Shown here: positions 53,394 through 60,156 of the stretch, piece by piece
Numbering within the stretch: the first letter of the stretch is position 1
Layout of the letters: the number at the start of each line of letters is the position of its first letter
Assembly: GCF_042686195.1 (NCBI RefSeq)
Contig: NZ_JBHUOQ010000001.1
Span: 1-64,000, forward strand
Reading direction: 5' to 3'
DNA length: 64,000 bases
Source: Corticicoccus populi
Lineage (GTDB): Bacteria > Bacillota > Bacilli > Staphylococcales > Salinicoccaceae
The notes under the pieces: model-generated
Database searches by the model: none
Seen by the model: only the letters and a program-made list of their open reading frames with translations
Told to the model about the DNA's origin: nothing
Made by a program: the position numbers and the translations under genes

Positions 53394-53468
53394 AATAGAT
53401 TACCTCCATAATTTGTTGTAATATCAAAATACCCGCTTATGATTTTTTTAAACAAATTTTATGGGAAT

Positions 53469-53503
53469 AAAAAAAGTAACGCCAGGGTCAATGACGTTAC
53501 TTT
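53469..53503 (-). terminator. Terminator of the Fur-box small RNA
   Basis: On the minus strand AAAGTAACG/CGTTACTTT with a 13-base loop, then T7. It is upstream of csbD and terminates nothing else. Confidence 0.82.
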
Positions 53504-53580
53504 AGTATATGCGAATATAGATTCAAGTAGTTGAAAATGATTTTTAAATATTAATAATAAGAGGGGGCCTATTAATTAAT

Positions 53581-53595
53581 TGATAATCATTTTCA
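53581..53595. promoter_or_regulatory. Fur box 2, over the small RNA start site
   Basis: TGATAATCATTTTCA, 14 of 15 matches to the Fur 7-1-7 consensus TGATAATNATTATCA. It covers the expected +1. Confidence 0.82.
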
Positions 53596-53601
53596 ATTAA
53601 G

Positions 53602-53630
53602 ATTATATGATAATTGAGAATCATTGTCAA
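53602..53630 (-). promoter_or_regulatory. Consensus promoter of the small RNA
   Basis: TTGACA (53625-53630), 17 bases, TATAAT (53602-53607), both boxes perfect, read on the minus strand. Such a strong promoter fits full repression by iron-loaded Fur. Confidence 0.88.
53615..53629. promoter_or_regulatory. Fur box 1, over the small RNA -35
   Basis: TGAGAATCATTGTCA, 13 of 15 matches to the Fur consensus; it overlaps the TTGACA box. Confidence 0.78.
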
Positions 53631-53678
53631 CTACATATATAAAAGTTTTTTTTAAAGTATTTAAAAAGAGGTGATGAC

Positions 53679-53709
53679 TTACCATTAGTAACTGATTTAC
53701 TAATGGTAA
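53679..53709. promoter_or_regulatory. 31-bp inverted repeat upstream of the second HxlR gene
   Basis: TTACCATTAGTAA and its exact reverse complement TTACTAATGGTAA, 13 bp each, around a 5-bp spacer. It lies 33 bases upstream of a TATAAT (53743-53748) and 64 bases upstream of the HxlR start, so it is a likely autoregulatory operator. Confidence 0.68.
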
Positions 53710-53773
53710 TACTAAAATCTTCTAATGAATATTTTGCTGTGATATAATTGTTATATTAAAGGATGTGAAGTAA

Positions 53774-54091
53774 ATGGCTCAACAAAATATGTGCCCACGT
53801 TTTGAAAAAGCAGTCAAAGTATTGAGTCAGCGTTGGATTGCTTTAGTAATCTATCAAATGCTTGAAGGACCAAAGCGTTTCAGCGAAATTCAATCAGGAA
53901 TTGGTGTGAGTGGTAAAGTATTGTCAGAACGCCTAAAGAGTATGGAAACAGAAGGCATTGTTCATAGAGAAGTTTATCCGGAGACACCGGTAGTGATTGA
54001 ATATTCTTTAACTGATAAAGGCCGGTCATTAGAGCCTGTTTTGAGAGGTATTGAGAATTGGGCTGAAGACTGGGTCGAAGTAAAGAACTAA
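53774..54091 (+). CDS. HxlR-family regulator with conserved sensor Cys
   Basis: 105 residues. Winged-helix signature CPRFEKAVKVLSQRWIALVI, VLSERLKSMETEGIVHREV and EYSLTDKGRSLEPVL. Cys7 sits at the site that senses quinones, hypochlorite or disulfide stress in relatives such as YodB, HypR and QsrR; it is the only Cys, so intersubunit chemistry is possible. Contrast the Cys-less homologue at 15114. No divergent target gene is adjacent; the operator at 53679 suggests autoregulation. Confidence 0.88.
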   Translation: MAQQNMCPRFEKAVKVLSQRWIALVIYQMLEGPKRFSEIQSGIGVSGKVLSERLKSMETEGIVHREVYPETPVVIEYSLTDKGRSLEPVLRGIENWAEDWVEVKN

Positions 54092-54105
54092 TTAAATATT
54101 TTCAA

Positions 54106-54139
54106 GTGAGCGTATGGGTTCATCCGTACGCTCATTTTT
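54106..54139 (+). terminator. Terminator after the second HxlR gene
   Basis: TGAGCGTA/TACGCTCA stem followed by T6. Confidence 0.82.
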
Positions 54140-54253
54140 TATGCAGATAGACTTTTCTCATTAATTAAGTTTTATTATTTTAGTCCGGGGTAAAACATTT
54201 ACAAGGATGACAACTTGCTTAATGACTTCATTGAATATAGGGGGGAGTGTATT

Positions 54254-54451
54254 ATGCCTGATTCAAACGAAAGAAAAGAAGGTATGCCATTAATAGCGGT
54301 AGTATCAGCGATGCTTGTATTTCCTGTTCTTGCGGTTTTAATATTTACAGGGATTATTTCATTACCTATGTGGGTAGGATGGCTTGTGATAGGATTATTT
54401 GTAATAGAAGTGATTATGTACTTCGCAGTGATTAGGAAAATCCAGTCATGA
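54254..54451 (+). CDS. Small two-span membrane protein, 65 residues
   Basis: MPDSNERKEGMPLIAVVSAM opens the protein; hydrophobic spans at about 11-32 and 38-58 end in a basic tail. ATG 54254 follows GGGGGGAG; the longer in-frame start at 54215 has none. No family recognised. Confidence 0.65.
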   Translation: MPDSNERKEGMPLIAVVSAMLVFPVLAVLIFTGIISLPMWVGWLVIGLFVIEVIMYFAVIRKIQS

Positions 54452-54490
54452 TTATGGTTAATCGTACATACAAAAAGTATTGACTACGTA

Positions 54491-54523
54491 AAAAGAGAGT
54501 GCGAATTATTCGCACTCTCTTTT
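54491..54523. terminator. Bidirectional terminator
   Basis: AAAAGAGAGTGCGAAT/ATTCGCACTCTCTTTT, a near-perfect palindrome between convergent genes. Confidence 0.87.
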
Positions 54524-54524
54524 G

Positions 54525-55085
54525 TCATTCCAAGGACCAAATACCTAATCCTTCTTCTTTAGCGAGACGCTCAGCGTCTTCAAGCTGCTGCTGTCGGGAA
54601 GTATTAGGCGGATTTAAATATCTCACACTGGCCAGACCTTCTCTTACTAAACGCTCGTTAATCATTTCTCCATCTGCATAGACATAAACCAAATATCTCC
54701 CGTGATGATCAGTTTCTGGACCGACATCAAATTCAACTTCAATCGTTTCTGCATTTTCCAGCAGTTCCTGTGTTCTGTCAGCAGCTTCAACAGCAAAGGG
54801 CTCTGGATCTCCAGTTGAAGTATTGAGTTCAGGGGTATCAATAATCAGATACCTGAAACTTTCGCTTTGTCCGTTGTAGTAGAAGCGTGTTGTGTCTCCG
54901 TCAATATAATGATCGACTGTTACCTCCGTTCTGTCCTCATCGGCAGGTGAATCTTCTGTAAAATAGTAGGAAGCTGCGGCAATAATAATAATTAGAATGA
55001 TGCCCGGCAGACCGAGTTTCTTGAGTTTGTTCCGGGATTGTCTGTTGTTTAACTGATTTAAAATTTTCTTGTTTTTATTATTCAA
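54525..55085 (-). CDS. Membrane-anchored thermonuclease-family nuclease
   Basis: 186 residues. An N-terminal membrane segment (about 26-43) is followed by a staphylococcal-nuclease domain with the metal and catalytic segments: VDHYIDGDT, FRYLIIDTPELN (Arg, Asp) and GPETDHHGRYLVYVYADG (catalytic Arg), then the GLASVRYLNPPN tail. It should act outside the cell on RNA and DNA with Ca2+. Start is TTG 55085 after GAGGA. A signal anchor rather than a cleavable signal peptide is likely. Confidence 0.88.
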   Translation of the reverse strand: MNNKNKKILNQLNNRQSRNKLKKLGLPGIILIIIIAAASYYFTEDSPADEDRTEVTVDHYIDGDTTRFYYNGQSESFRYLIIDTPELNTSTGDPEPFAVEAADRTQELLENAETIEVEFDVGPETDHHGRYLVYVYADGEMINERLVREGLASVRYLNPPNTSRQQQLEDAERLAKEEGLGIWSLE

Positions 55086-55354
55086 TGTAAATCCTCATTA
55101 TTATCCATATTTTGTTTAAATCTTTGAGTGCACACTCGTTCCAGTAGTGTAAACGACTTTTTAGCTGACTGAGTCTATGACTCTTAGAATATTATAAACT
55201 AAATAATGGCTTCTTATAAAGAGAGAGTGGAAAGTTAAGATAAAGTATTCATTTTGTCTCTTTTATAATCAATGTAATAAAACGATGTAAATAGTTTATA
55301 TTACTAGATGAAGGGAAGAGTAAATTATATTTAAAAGAGAGGGGACTCCTGAAT

Positions 55355-55525
55355 ATGTGGAAAAAAATAATGTCGATTATTTTACTGGCACTTATTTTCG
55401 CGTTAATTTCATATATATTTACCACGGATTTAAGAAGAACACTTTGGGTGGGACTTGGGGCACTATGTGTTCTCATTATAAGAGAAATTATCATTAGTCT
55501 TTATAAAAGTGTAAAGAAAAATTGA
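55355..55525 (+). CDS. Small two-span membrane protein, 56 residues
   Basis: Begins MWKKIMSIILLALIFALISY, then a short loop TTDLRRTLW and a second span (VGLGALCVLII), ending in a basic tail KSVKKN. GAGAGGGG is upstream, though 11 bases from the ATG. Unknown family; no homologue recognised. Confidence 0.6.
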   Translation: MWKKIMSIILLALIFALISYIFTTDLRRTLWVGLGALCVLIIREIIISLYKSVKKN

Positions 55526-55687
55526 ACAGGTGAGAGGATTAAGTATTATATGAAATATGGGCCGATTATTTAAAGACATCATCAAAAGTGTAATATTTAT
55601 GTAATTTAATCGGTGAAAAGACTTGAAATAAAGTCATAAAACATATAATATATTATTCAGACGTTAAAGAAACGCAAATAATATTGT

Positions 55688-55761
<74 letters not shown>

Positions 55762-55779
55762 TTCTTTTTTTTATGTCCA

Positions 55780-55855
55780 GGTCCCGTGGTGTAGCGGTTA
55801 ACATGCCTGCCTGTCACGCAGGAGATCGCGGGTTCGATTCCCGTCGGGACCGCCA
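55780..55855 (+). tRNA. tRNA-Asp (GTC), copy 2
   Basis: Same as the copy at 1367, with encoded CCA. Confidence 0.97.
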
Positions 55856-55877
55856 TTATTTTTTTATTACATATTTA

Positions 55878-55950
55878 GGTTCAGTAGCTCAGTCGGTAGA
55901 GCAAAGGACTGAAAATCCTTGTGTCGGCGGTTCGATTCCGTCCTGAACCA
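55878..55950 (+). tRNA. tRNA-Phe (GAA), copy 2
   Basis: Same as the copy at 1467, no encoded CCA. Confidence 0.97.
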
Positions 55951-55957
55951 TACTTAT

Positions 55958-56031
55958 GGCGGTTGTGGCGAAGTGGTTAACGCACCGGATTGTGGCTCCG
56001 GCATTCGTGGGTTCGATTCCCATCATCCGCC
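55958..56031 (+). tRNA. tRNA-His (GTG), copy 2
   Basis: Same body as the copy at 1796 with G-1 and C73, but without an encoded CCA (CTTT follows). Confidence 0.96.
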
Positions 56032-56050
56032 CTTTCGCAAAATTTTACCT

Positions 56051-56124
56051 GCGGGTGTAGTTAAATGGTATAACCTCAGCCTTCCAAGCTGATGTCGTCG
56101 GTTCGATTCCGATCACCCGCTCCA
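56051..56124 (+). tRNA. tRNA-Gly (TCC), standard
   Basis: Acceptor GCGGGTG/CACCCGC, anticodon loop CTTCCAA, normal D-loop with GG (AAATGGTA), encoded CCA. It decodes GGN codons in translation, unlike the odd copy at 2038. Confidence 0.96.
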
Positions 56125-56128
56125 TTAT

Positions 56129-56200
56129 TCCACAGTAGCTCAGTGGTAGAGCTATCGGCTGTTAACCGATCGGTCGTAGGTTCGAATCCTACCTGTGGAG
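56129..56200 (+). tRNA. tRNA-Asn (GTT), copy 2
   Basis: Same body as the minus-strand copy at 52242, but here CCA is not encoded. Confidence 0.97.
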
Positions 56201-56209
56201 TTTTTTTAT

Positions 56210-56281
56210 GGCCCGTTGGTCAAGTGGTTAAGACACCGCCCTTTCACGGCGGTAACACGGGTTCGAATCCCGTACGGGTCA
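56210..56281 (+). tRNA. tRNA-Glu (TTC)
   Basis: Acceptor GGCCCGT/ACGGGTC, discriminator A, anticodon TTC, no encoded CCA. Confidence 0.96.
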
Positions 56282-56331
56282 TTTTGAAGTGTATACATCA
56301 ATGTGCACTTCTCTTTTTATTTTAATATTGT

Positions 56332-56419
56332 GGACAGCTGGCCGAGCGGCTTAAGGCGCACGCCTGGAACGCGTGTAAACGGCAACCCCGTTTCTAGGGT
56401 TCAAATCCCTAGCTGTCCG
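56332..56419 (+). tRNA. tRNA-Ser (GGA)
   Basis: Class II tRNA, acceptor GGACAGC/GCTGTCC, discriminator G, anticodon loop CTGGAAC giving GGA. Last tRNA of the second array. Confidence 0.96.
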
Positions 56420-56435
56420 TAAAGTGAACTGATTA

Positions 56436-56480
56436 AATCCCTTAAAATCTTGTTTAAACCTTGATTTTAAGGGATTTTTC
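56436..56480 (+). terminator. Terminator of the second tRNA array
   Basis: AATCCCTTAAAATC/GATTTTAAGGGATT stem followed by TTTTC. Confidence 0.82.
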
Positions 56481-56736
56481 TATATCCGTATATGATTTAA
56501 AGATACTCAATTTTGGCACCATGACATAAGCAGCATCTTTGAGTCGGACATATAGGATTAATTACATATCATTTTTTGTTATTATACAATTGGTACACTT
56601 GATTTGATATTTGCAGTGTATATATATTATTAAAATAAAGGTACTTATATAGTATGAGTACACAGAAGTAACAAGCGTAGTAGCTATAATAGTTTTAGTC
56701 TTCTTTGATATTAATTTAACCCTTTTTTTGAATTAT
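56481..56736. other. AT-rich stretch without a recognisable gene
   Basis: No coding frame with a binding site is seen on either strand. There is no integrase or attachment repeat next to the tRNA-Ser end. Confidence 0.55.
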
Positions 56737-56766
56737 TTGTTAATATGTAGGCGCCTTGTTTATACT
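56737..56766 (+). promoter_or_regulatory. Promoter of the 72-residue membrane protein gene
   Basis: TTGTTA (56737-56742), 18 bases, TATACT (56761-56766), about 35 bases before the start codon. Confidence 0.6.
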
Positions 56767-56801
56767 AAAATAAACATTCTGATTAATAAAGGGTGGTTTT
56801 G

Positions 56802-57020
56802 ATGGGAAATAGAAGTGAAAAGAATGGTAAAAGAATTTTGGAGATTGCCAGTAATATTTTTTATATTATTGCTGTAGGAATTTTGCCTATTGTAATAGGC
56901 GTAATACTTTATAGAGATTTAGGAGTAACATTATATTTATTGTTAATATTAGTAGGCATTATGGCCCTTATATTAGGCTTTGTAAGGATAATGAAATTGA
57001 TGAAAAATAAGCACTATTAA
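56802..57020 (+). CDS. Small two-span membrane protein, 72 residues
   Basis: A charged start (MGNRSEKNGKRILEIA), spans at about 17-37 and 43-63, then a basic end. ATG 56802 follows AAAGGGTGG; the frame extends upstream to GTG 56793 inside that site. Unknown family, AT-rich codon use. Confidence 0.62.
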   Translation: MGNRSEKNGKRILEIASNIFYIIAVGILPIVIGVILYRDLGVTLYLLLILVGIMALILGFVRIMKLMKNKHY

Positions 57021-57207
57021 TGTAAATATTAAATGCTTATATGATACTTTTGTTAGTTTTGCAATTCCGACAAAATTCTTAACCCTAGGCTTTGTTCATA
57101 AGCAAAAGGTACGAAGTTTCCTCGCTATACATAGCTGCAACTATTAGGCAAAATTTGTGTAAGACTAATAGTATTGAGGGTTAATAATTAAAAAATTGAA
57201 ACATAAG

Positions 57208-57227
57208 AAGAGCGGTTTCCCGCTCTT
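57208..57227 (-). terminator. Weak terminator after the QueC-like gene
   Basis: AAGAGCGG/CCGCTCTT hairpin downstream of the gene; the following minus-strand run is only CTTATG. Confidence 0.4.
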
Positions 57228-57259
57228 TAGTCGTTGATCATTAATCATTGAATGTTGTT

Positions 57260-57853
57260 TTATCTGTAAAAAAACAAGGTCTTTTCCAGATGATAGTTTG
57301 TGTCATCTGTGACACCCGCTTCACTGAAGTGCTTAATCCGTTCAACACAGGAATCGCAGTAGCCGCAATGACTGTCTGTCCGGTTCTTACAGCTCCATGT
57401 TTCGGAAAAGTCAGTATCTAAATACTCACCTAAATTGAGTACTTCGGATTGACTGTAGTACAGGAATGGGGCTTCAACATGAAAGTTTTTCCCTGCTTTT
57501 AAAGAAATGGTTTCAGACAATGTGTTGTTGAAGTATGAAATACCTTCCTTGTTCACAGTGTCATTTTTATGAATGCCGTAGAACAATTTGTCGGCATTAA
57601 TTTTTAAAGCATAATCGGCAGCGAGTGTGACGAGTACACTGGGACTGATATTCTTGGTTGTTTTTAAATCTACATAGTATGCAGAATCAGTGATTCTCTT
57701 AGAAATCGATTCAGCAGCATGCACTCTGGCTTTACTTTTAGAATCACCTAGATTAAAGTTTAAAGTGGAGACATCATACCCTTTCTCATTCGCCCAATGT
57801 ACCAGAGCTGCAGAGTCCGGACCTCCTGATAATAGTACTAATGCTTTTTTCAA
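57260..57853 (-). CDS. QueC-like PP-loop protein
   Basis: 197 residues. PP-loop SGGPDS (9-14) and the four zinc Cys of QueC (155, 163, 166, 169; SCKNRTDSHCGYCDSC) are present. QueC turns carboxy-deazaguanine into preQ0. Compared with canonical QueC it is short: the substrate-pocket FPGRN segment and the YGQRH helix start are replaced (FNLGDSKSKAR; SPSVLVTLAA). No queD, queE or queF lies near. It may be a diverged QueC or an enzyme with another substrate. Start is TTG 57853 after GGAG. It sits downstream of a short peptide ORF on the same strand. Confidence 0.72.
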   Translation of the reverse strand: MKKALVLLSGGPDSAALVHWANEKGYDVSTLNFNLGDSKSKARVHAAESISKRITDSAYYVDLKTTKNISPSVLVTLAADYALKINADKLFYGIHKNDTVNKEGISYFNNTLSETISLKAGKNFHVEAPFLYYSQSEVLNLGEYLDTDFSETWSCKNRTDSHCGYCDSCVERIKHFSEAGVTDDTNYHLEKTLFFYR

Positions 57854-57872
57854 AATCTCACTCCTCAATCAA

Positions 57873-57944
57873 TTACATAAAATTAAAGATACTTATGAAT
57901 CCTGTCAGCCATGGGAAGAAGTTCGTAATCTCCAGTAAGTCCAT
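57873..57944 (-). CDS. 23-residue hydrophobic peptide, candidate signal for the Rgg-like regulator
   Basis: The ORF reads MDLLEITNFFPWLTG and ends in ISIFNFM. AAGAGGTG lies 6 bases before the ATG and a TATAAT with no proper -35 lies upstream, as expected for an activator-dependent promoter. It is divergent from the Rgg-like gene at 58057 and 20 bases ahead of the QueC-like gene. Streptococcal SHP pheromones (20-30 residues) have the same position relative to rgg, but start with Lys-rich ends, unlike this acidic one. Confidence 0.55.
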   Translation of the reverse strand: MDLLEITNFFPWLTGFISIFNFM

Positions 57945-57992
57945 TAAAATCACCTCTTTAATCATCTTTGATTGAATTATAGTCGGTGTTTT

Positions 57993-58020
57993 TAATAAAA
58001 ATGGCTGATGCATTATTTTT
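57993..58020. promoter_or_regulatory. Imperfect inverted repeat, possible Rgg operator
   Basis: AATAAAAATG and CATTATTTTT are arms matching at 8 of 10 positions across a short spacer. It lies between the peptide promoter and the Rgg-like gene, where activator binding would be expected. Confidence 0.35.
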
Positions 58021-58056
58021 AGAAGTTTCAACTTTTTAATAGGGTGGTGTGATATA

Positions 58057-58851
58057 ATGGATAGTTTAATCAAAGAAATCAGAGAATCCAGAAGTTTGAA
58101 GAAAATTGATGTTTACGATGGGATTATTTCCAAAGATCTATACAACAAAATTGAAGAAAATCTATCCAATGCTAAAATGGGTGACTTAATACTCATTCTG
58201 GACAAGCTGGATATTTCTTTTTTGGAATTCGGCTATATCATCAACACATATATACCCAATGTCCATTCGGTTTTAATTAAAGATATGAGAACAACATTTA
58301 TATCCAGTAACGCTTCAAAGCTTGAAGGTTTGATATCAAAGTTTAAGACGAATCCAACAACATACTATCTACTACTGAGTGTGAAAGCCATTACTGAAAA
58401 TAAACTGGATGATGCCCATAAATATGCACGCTGTGTCTGGGAGAAGCTCCAAGAGTATGACACATATTTTCCGCATGATGTATATTATCTGGCACAGATT
58501 TTTTATTTGTTTCCTTTTAAAGAAGGCTTAAATATTATCGATATTTTAAAGAAGCAGTTAGATTATTGGAGGGAATTCGATAATTTAAAAGTGACAGAGG
58601 TCAGTTTTTATTTGAATGCGGGAAGATATATTGAGGAAACAGAAGGAAAGTCGGCACATGCACTTGAGTATTATTATAAAGGGCTGGAACTTTCCAAGCG
58701 GAATGACTTTGGCAGATATACAGGAATTGCGTTACTCAGAATAGGATCGGTCGAAAATGATCAAGCGAGGATACAGGAAGGCAAAACAGTTCTTGAAATT
58801 TTCGATCCTGATATTTTAGCTGTAATGCTGAAGGATATTGGTGAAAGTTGA
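58057..58851 (+). CDS. Rgg/GadR-family transcriptional regulator
   Basis: 264 residues. An XRE-type helix-turn-helix at about 4-60 (LIKEIRESRSLKKIDVYDGI, ISKDLYNKIEENLSNAKM, then LILILDKLDISFLEFGYI) has the typical Rgg spacing. The rest is helical with TPR-like repeats that in Rgg proteins bind short peptides. It is slightly shorter than the usual 280-290. A 23-residue peptide ORF and a QueC-like gene lie divergently upstream. GGGTGG precedes ATG; the TATAAT overlapping the start is too late to be its promoter. Confidence 0.8.
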   Translation: MDSLIKEIRESRSLKKIDVYDGIISKDLYNKIEENLSNAKMGDLILILDKLDISFLEFGYIINTYIPNVHSVLIKDMRTTFISSNASKLEGLISKFKTNPTTYYLLLSVKAITENKLDDAHKYARCVWEKLQEYDTYFPHDVYYLAQIFYLFPFKEGLNIIDILKKQLDYWREFDNLKVTEVSFYLNAGRYIEETEGKSAHALEYYYKGLELSKRNDFGRYTGIALLRIGSVENDQARIQEGKTVLEIFDPDILAVMLKDIGES

Positions 58852-58937
58852 GCCGGTTGAAAAGTAATCAATTATTTTGTGATTTAAAGCGTCGTTAAAA
58901 ATACAAATTAGCGGCGGATAAAGTGGAGGTCGTCAAT

Positions 58938-59303
58938 ATGAAAGTATTACTGCGGATATTGTATTCTATCCTGTTATTTGGTGCAGGAGTTCTGCATTTT
59001 ACAAATGAAAAAGGTTTTCGAAAGATTGTACCTGAATCACTGCCTTTCAGAAAAAGTATTGTTCTGGTCACGGGTGTTTTTGAAATACTCTTTGCGGTAA
59101 TGCTGTGGGTGAAAAAAGGGCAGCATATTACTGGGAAACTGCTGGCGTTTTTCATGATTGCAGTATTTCCGGCAAATATTTATATGGCAGTAAAACGAAT
59201 TTCATTCAGCCCGGATAAACCGGCAAACTTGTGGGTATTATGGCTGCGCCTGCCGCTGCAGGTTCCGTTGATTATCGGTGCGCTGACCCTCGGCAGGAAA
59301 TGA
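58938..59303 (+). CDS. DoxX-family membrane protein
   Basis: About 121 residues, four hydrophobic spans, DoxX-like (YSILLFGAGVLHFTNEKGFR and PFRKSIVLVTGVFEILFAVM). Related proteins are linked to thiol or quinone redox; no reaction is assigned. ATG 58938 follows GGAGG by 8 bases, and the frame's earlier ATG does not. Confidence 0.8.
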   Translation: MKVLLRILYSILLFGAGVLHFTNEKGFRKIVPESLPFRKSIVLVTGVFEILFAVMLWVKKGQHITGKLLAFFMIAVFPANIYMAVKRISFSPDKPANLWVLWLRLPLQVPLIIGALTLGRK

Positions 59304-59471
59304 AAATCAGCGTAATTATAATCAATTACCTGTGTAAAGAAAAATAAATCCGACCTCAATGGTGTAATATAATTTCGTTATTAACATTTAACTTTGAAAT
59401 TTAATTGTGTTATACTGATGGTGAAATGTCACTCAAGCCACTAACGCAAATCCAAACTGGAGGGTGTTATT

Positions 59472-60035
59472 ATGCGCAAGCTGAGACATATTTTGTCTAC
59501 AGGTGTTTTTGCGTGCGTTGTCATTTTAAGTACAACTTTGGCAGTCGATGGAGCAGACAGGATTGAAGCGTCAGAAGTGGAGATTGGACAGGATGTAACG
59601 GCCGTTGAAAATCCGTGGTACAGTTACTCGGGGTATACGGGCTATAATCATGACGGTGAATTTATACTGGACCCGTATTTTGTGAACGCAGTCGCTTATC
59701 AGAGTTTTACGATTAATGGATATGAAATTGATGGTTCAAAGGAAGCAATGGATGAATACGGGGAGAACCATACAGTTGTAGAGACTTATGATCAGCAGAT
59801 ATTAAAATATGCAGATGGAAAAGCAATTGGTGTCAGCTTCCCGGTCAACTCAGGTGCTGTATCTAAAGAAGCGTTATTTGATGTATACGGTGAAACTGAA
59901 AATGCCGCACCATCAGATCCAGATGAAGTCGCATACTACAATTATCAAATCGAAGATCAACGCATTCAATTTGTTGTAAGAGATGGATGGGTAACAGAAG
60001 TTCGTTATGGCGGAGATTTGATGAATCACTCATAA
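59472..60035 (+). CDS. IsaB-family secreted protein
   Basis: 187 residues. Signal peptide (about 1-33; basic RKLRH start, hydrophobic core), then a mature part with WYSYSGYTGYN and FILDPYFVNAVAYQSFTING, which match the immunodominant antigen IsaB of staphylococci (YYTYNGYIG, FILDKNFINAIKYD). IsaB binds nucleic acid at the cell surface and is exported; here that is by family only. GGAGGG precedes ATG; a terminator follows. Confidence 0.78.
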   Translation: MRKLRHILSTGVFACVVILSTTLAVDGADRIEASEVEIGQDVTAVENPWYSYSGYTGYNHDGEFILDPYFVNAVAYQSFTINGYEIDGSKEAMDEYGENHTVVETYDQQILKYADGKAIGVSFPVNSGAVSKEALFDVYGETENAAPSDPDEVAYYNYQIEDQRIQFVVRDGWVTEVRYGGDLMNHS

Positions 60036-60057
60036 TGTATGAATAAAATGAAGTAAG

Positions 60058-60087
60058 TAAGCTGCCTGTAACGGGCAGCTTTTTTTC
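60058..60087 (+). terminator. Terminator of the IsaB-like gene
   Basis: AAGCTGCC/GGCAGCTT then T6. Confidence 0.87.
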
Positions 60088-60156
60088 ATTATATTATTTA
60101 CAATCCGGCTTCAATCAGATAGAGTGATGCTCATGTGATAAAAAGGAGAGCGCAGC

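Larger units (their letters stand above)
53469..53597 (-). ncRNA. Probable Fur-regulated small RNA with C-rich seed (IsrR/FsrA-like)
   Basis: A transcript of about 130 nt, inferred from a perfect promoter upstream and an intrinsic terminator. It contains no ORF with a binding site. The 5' arm TTGAAAATGATT (53596 to 53585) can pair with AATCATTTTCAA (53542 to 53531) for 12 bp. The apical loop then exposes the C-rich run GGCCCCCTC (53569 to 53561), complementary to Shine-Dalgarno sequences. Staphylococcal IsrR and Bacillus FsrA are Fur-repressed RNAs that block translation of iron-using proteins through C-rich segments. The RNA itself is an inference from signals. Confidence 0.75.

Noticed and set aside
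53532..53546. Third Fur box (TGAAAATGATTTTTA)
   Set aside because: It lies about 55 bases inside the transcript and matches less well; it is better explained as the 3' arm of the small RNA stem.
56420..57260. Genomic island inserted at the tRNA-Ser end
   Set aside because: No integrase, no repeat of the tRNA end and no mobile genes were seen; only AT-rich DNA and one small gene.
58053..58058. TATAAT overlapping the Rgg-like start codon as a promoter
   Set aside because: It would place the transcription start inside the gene.
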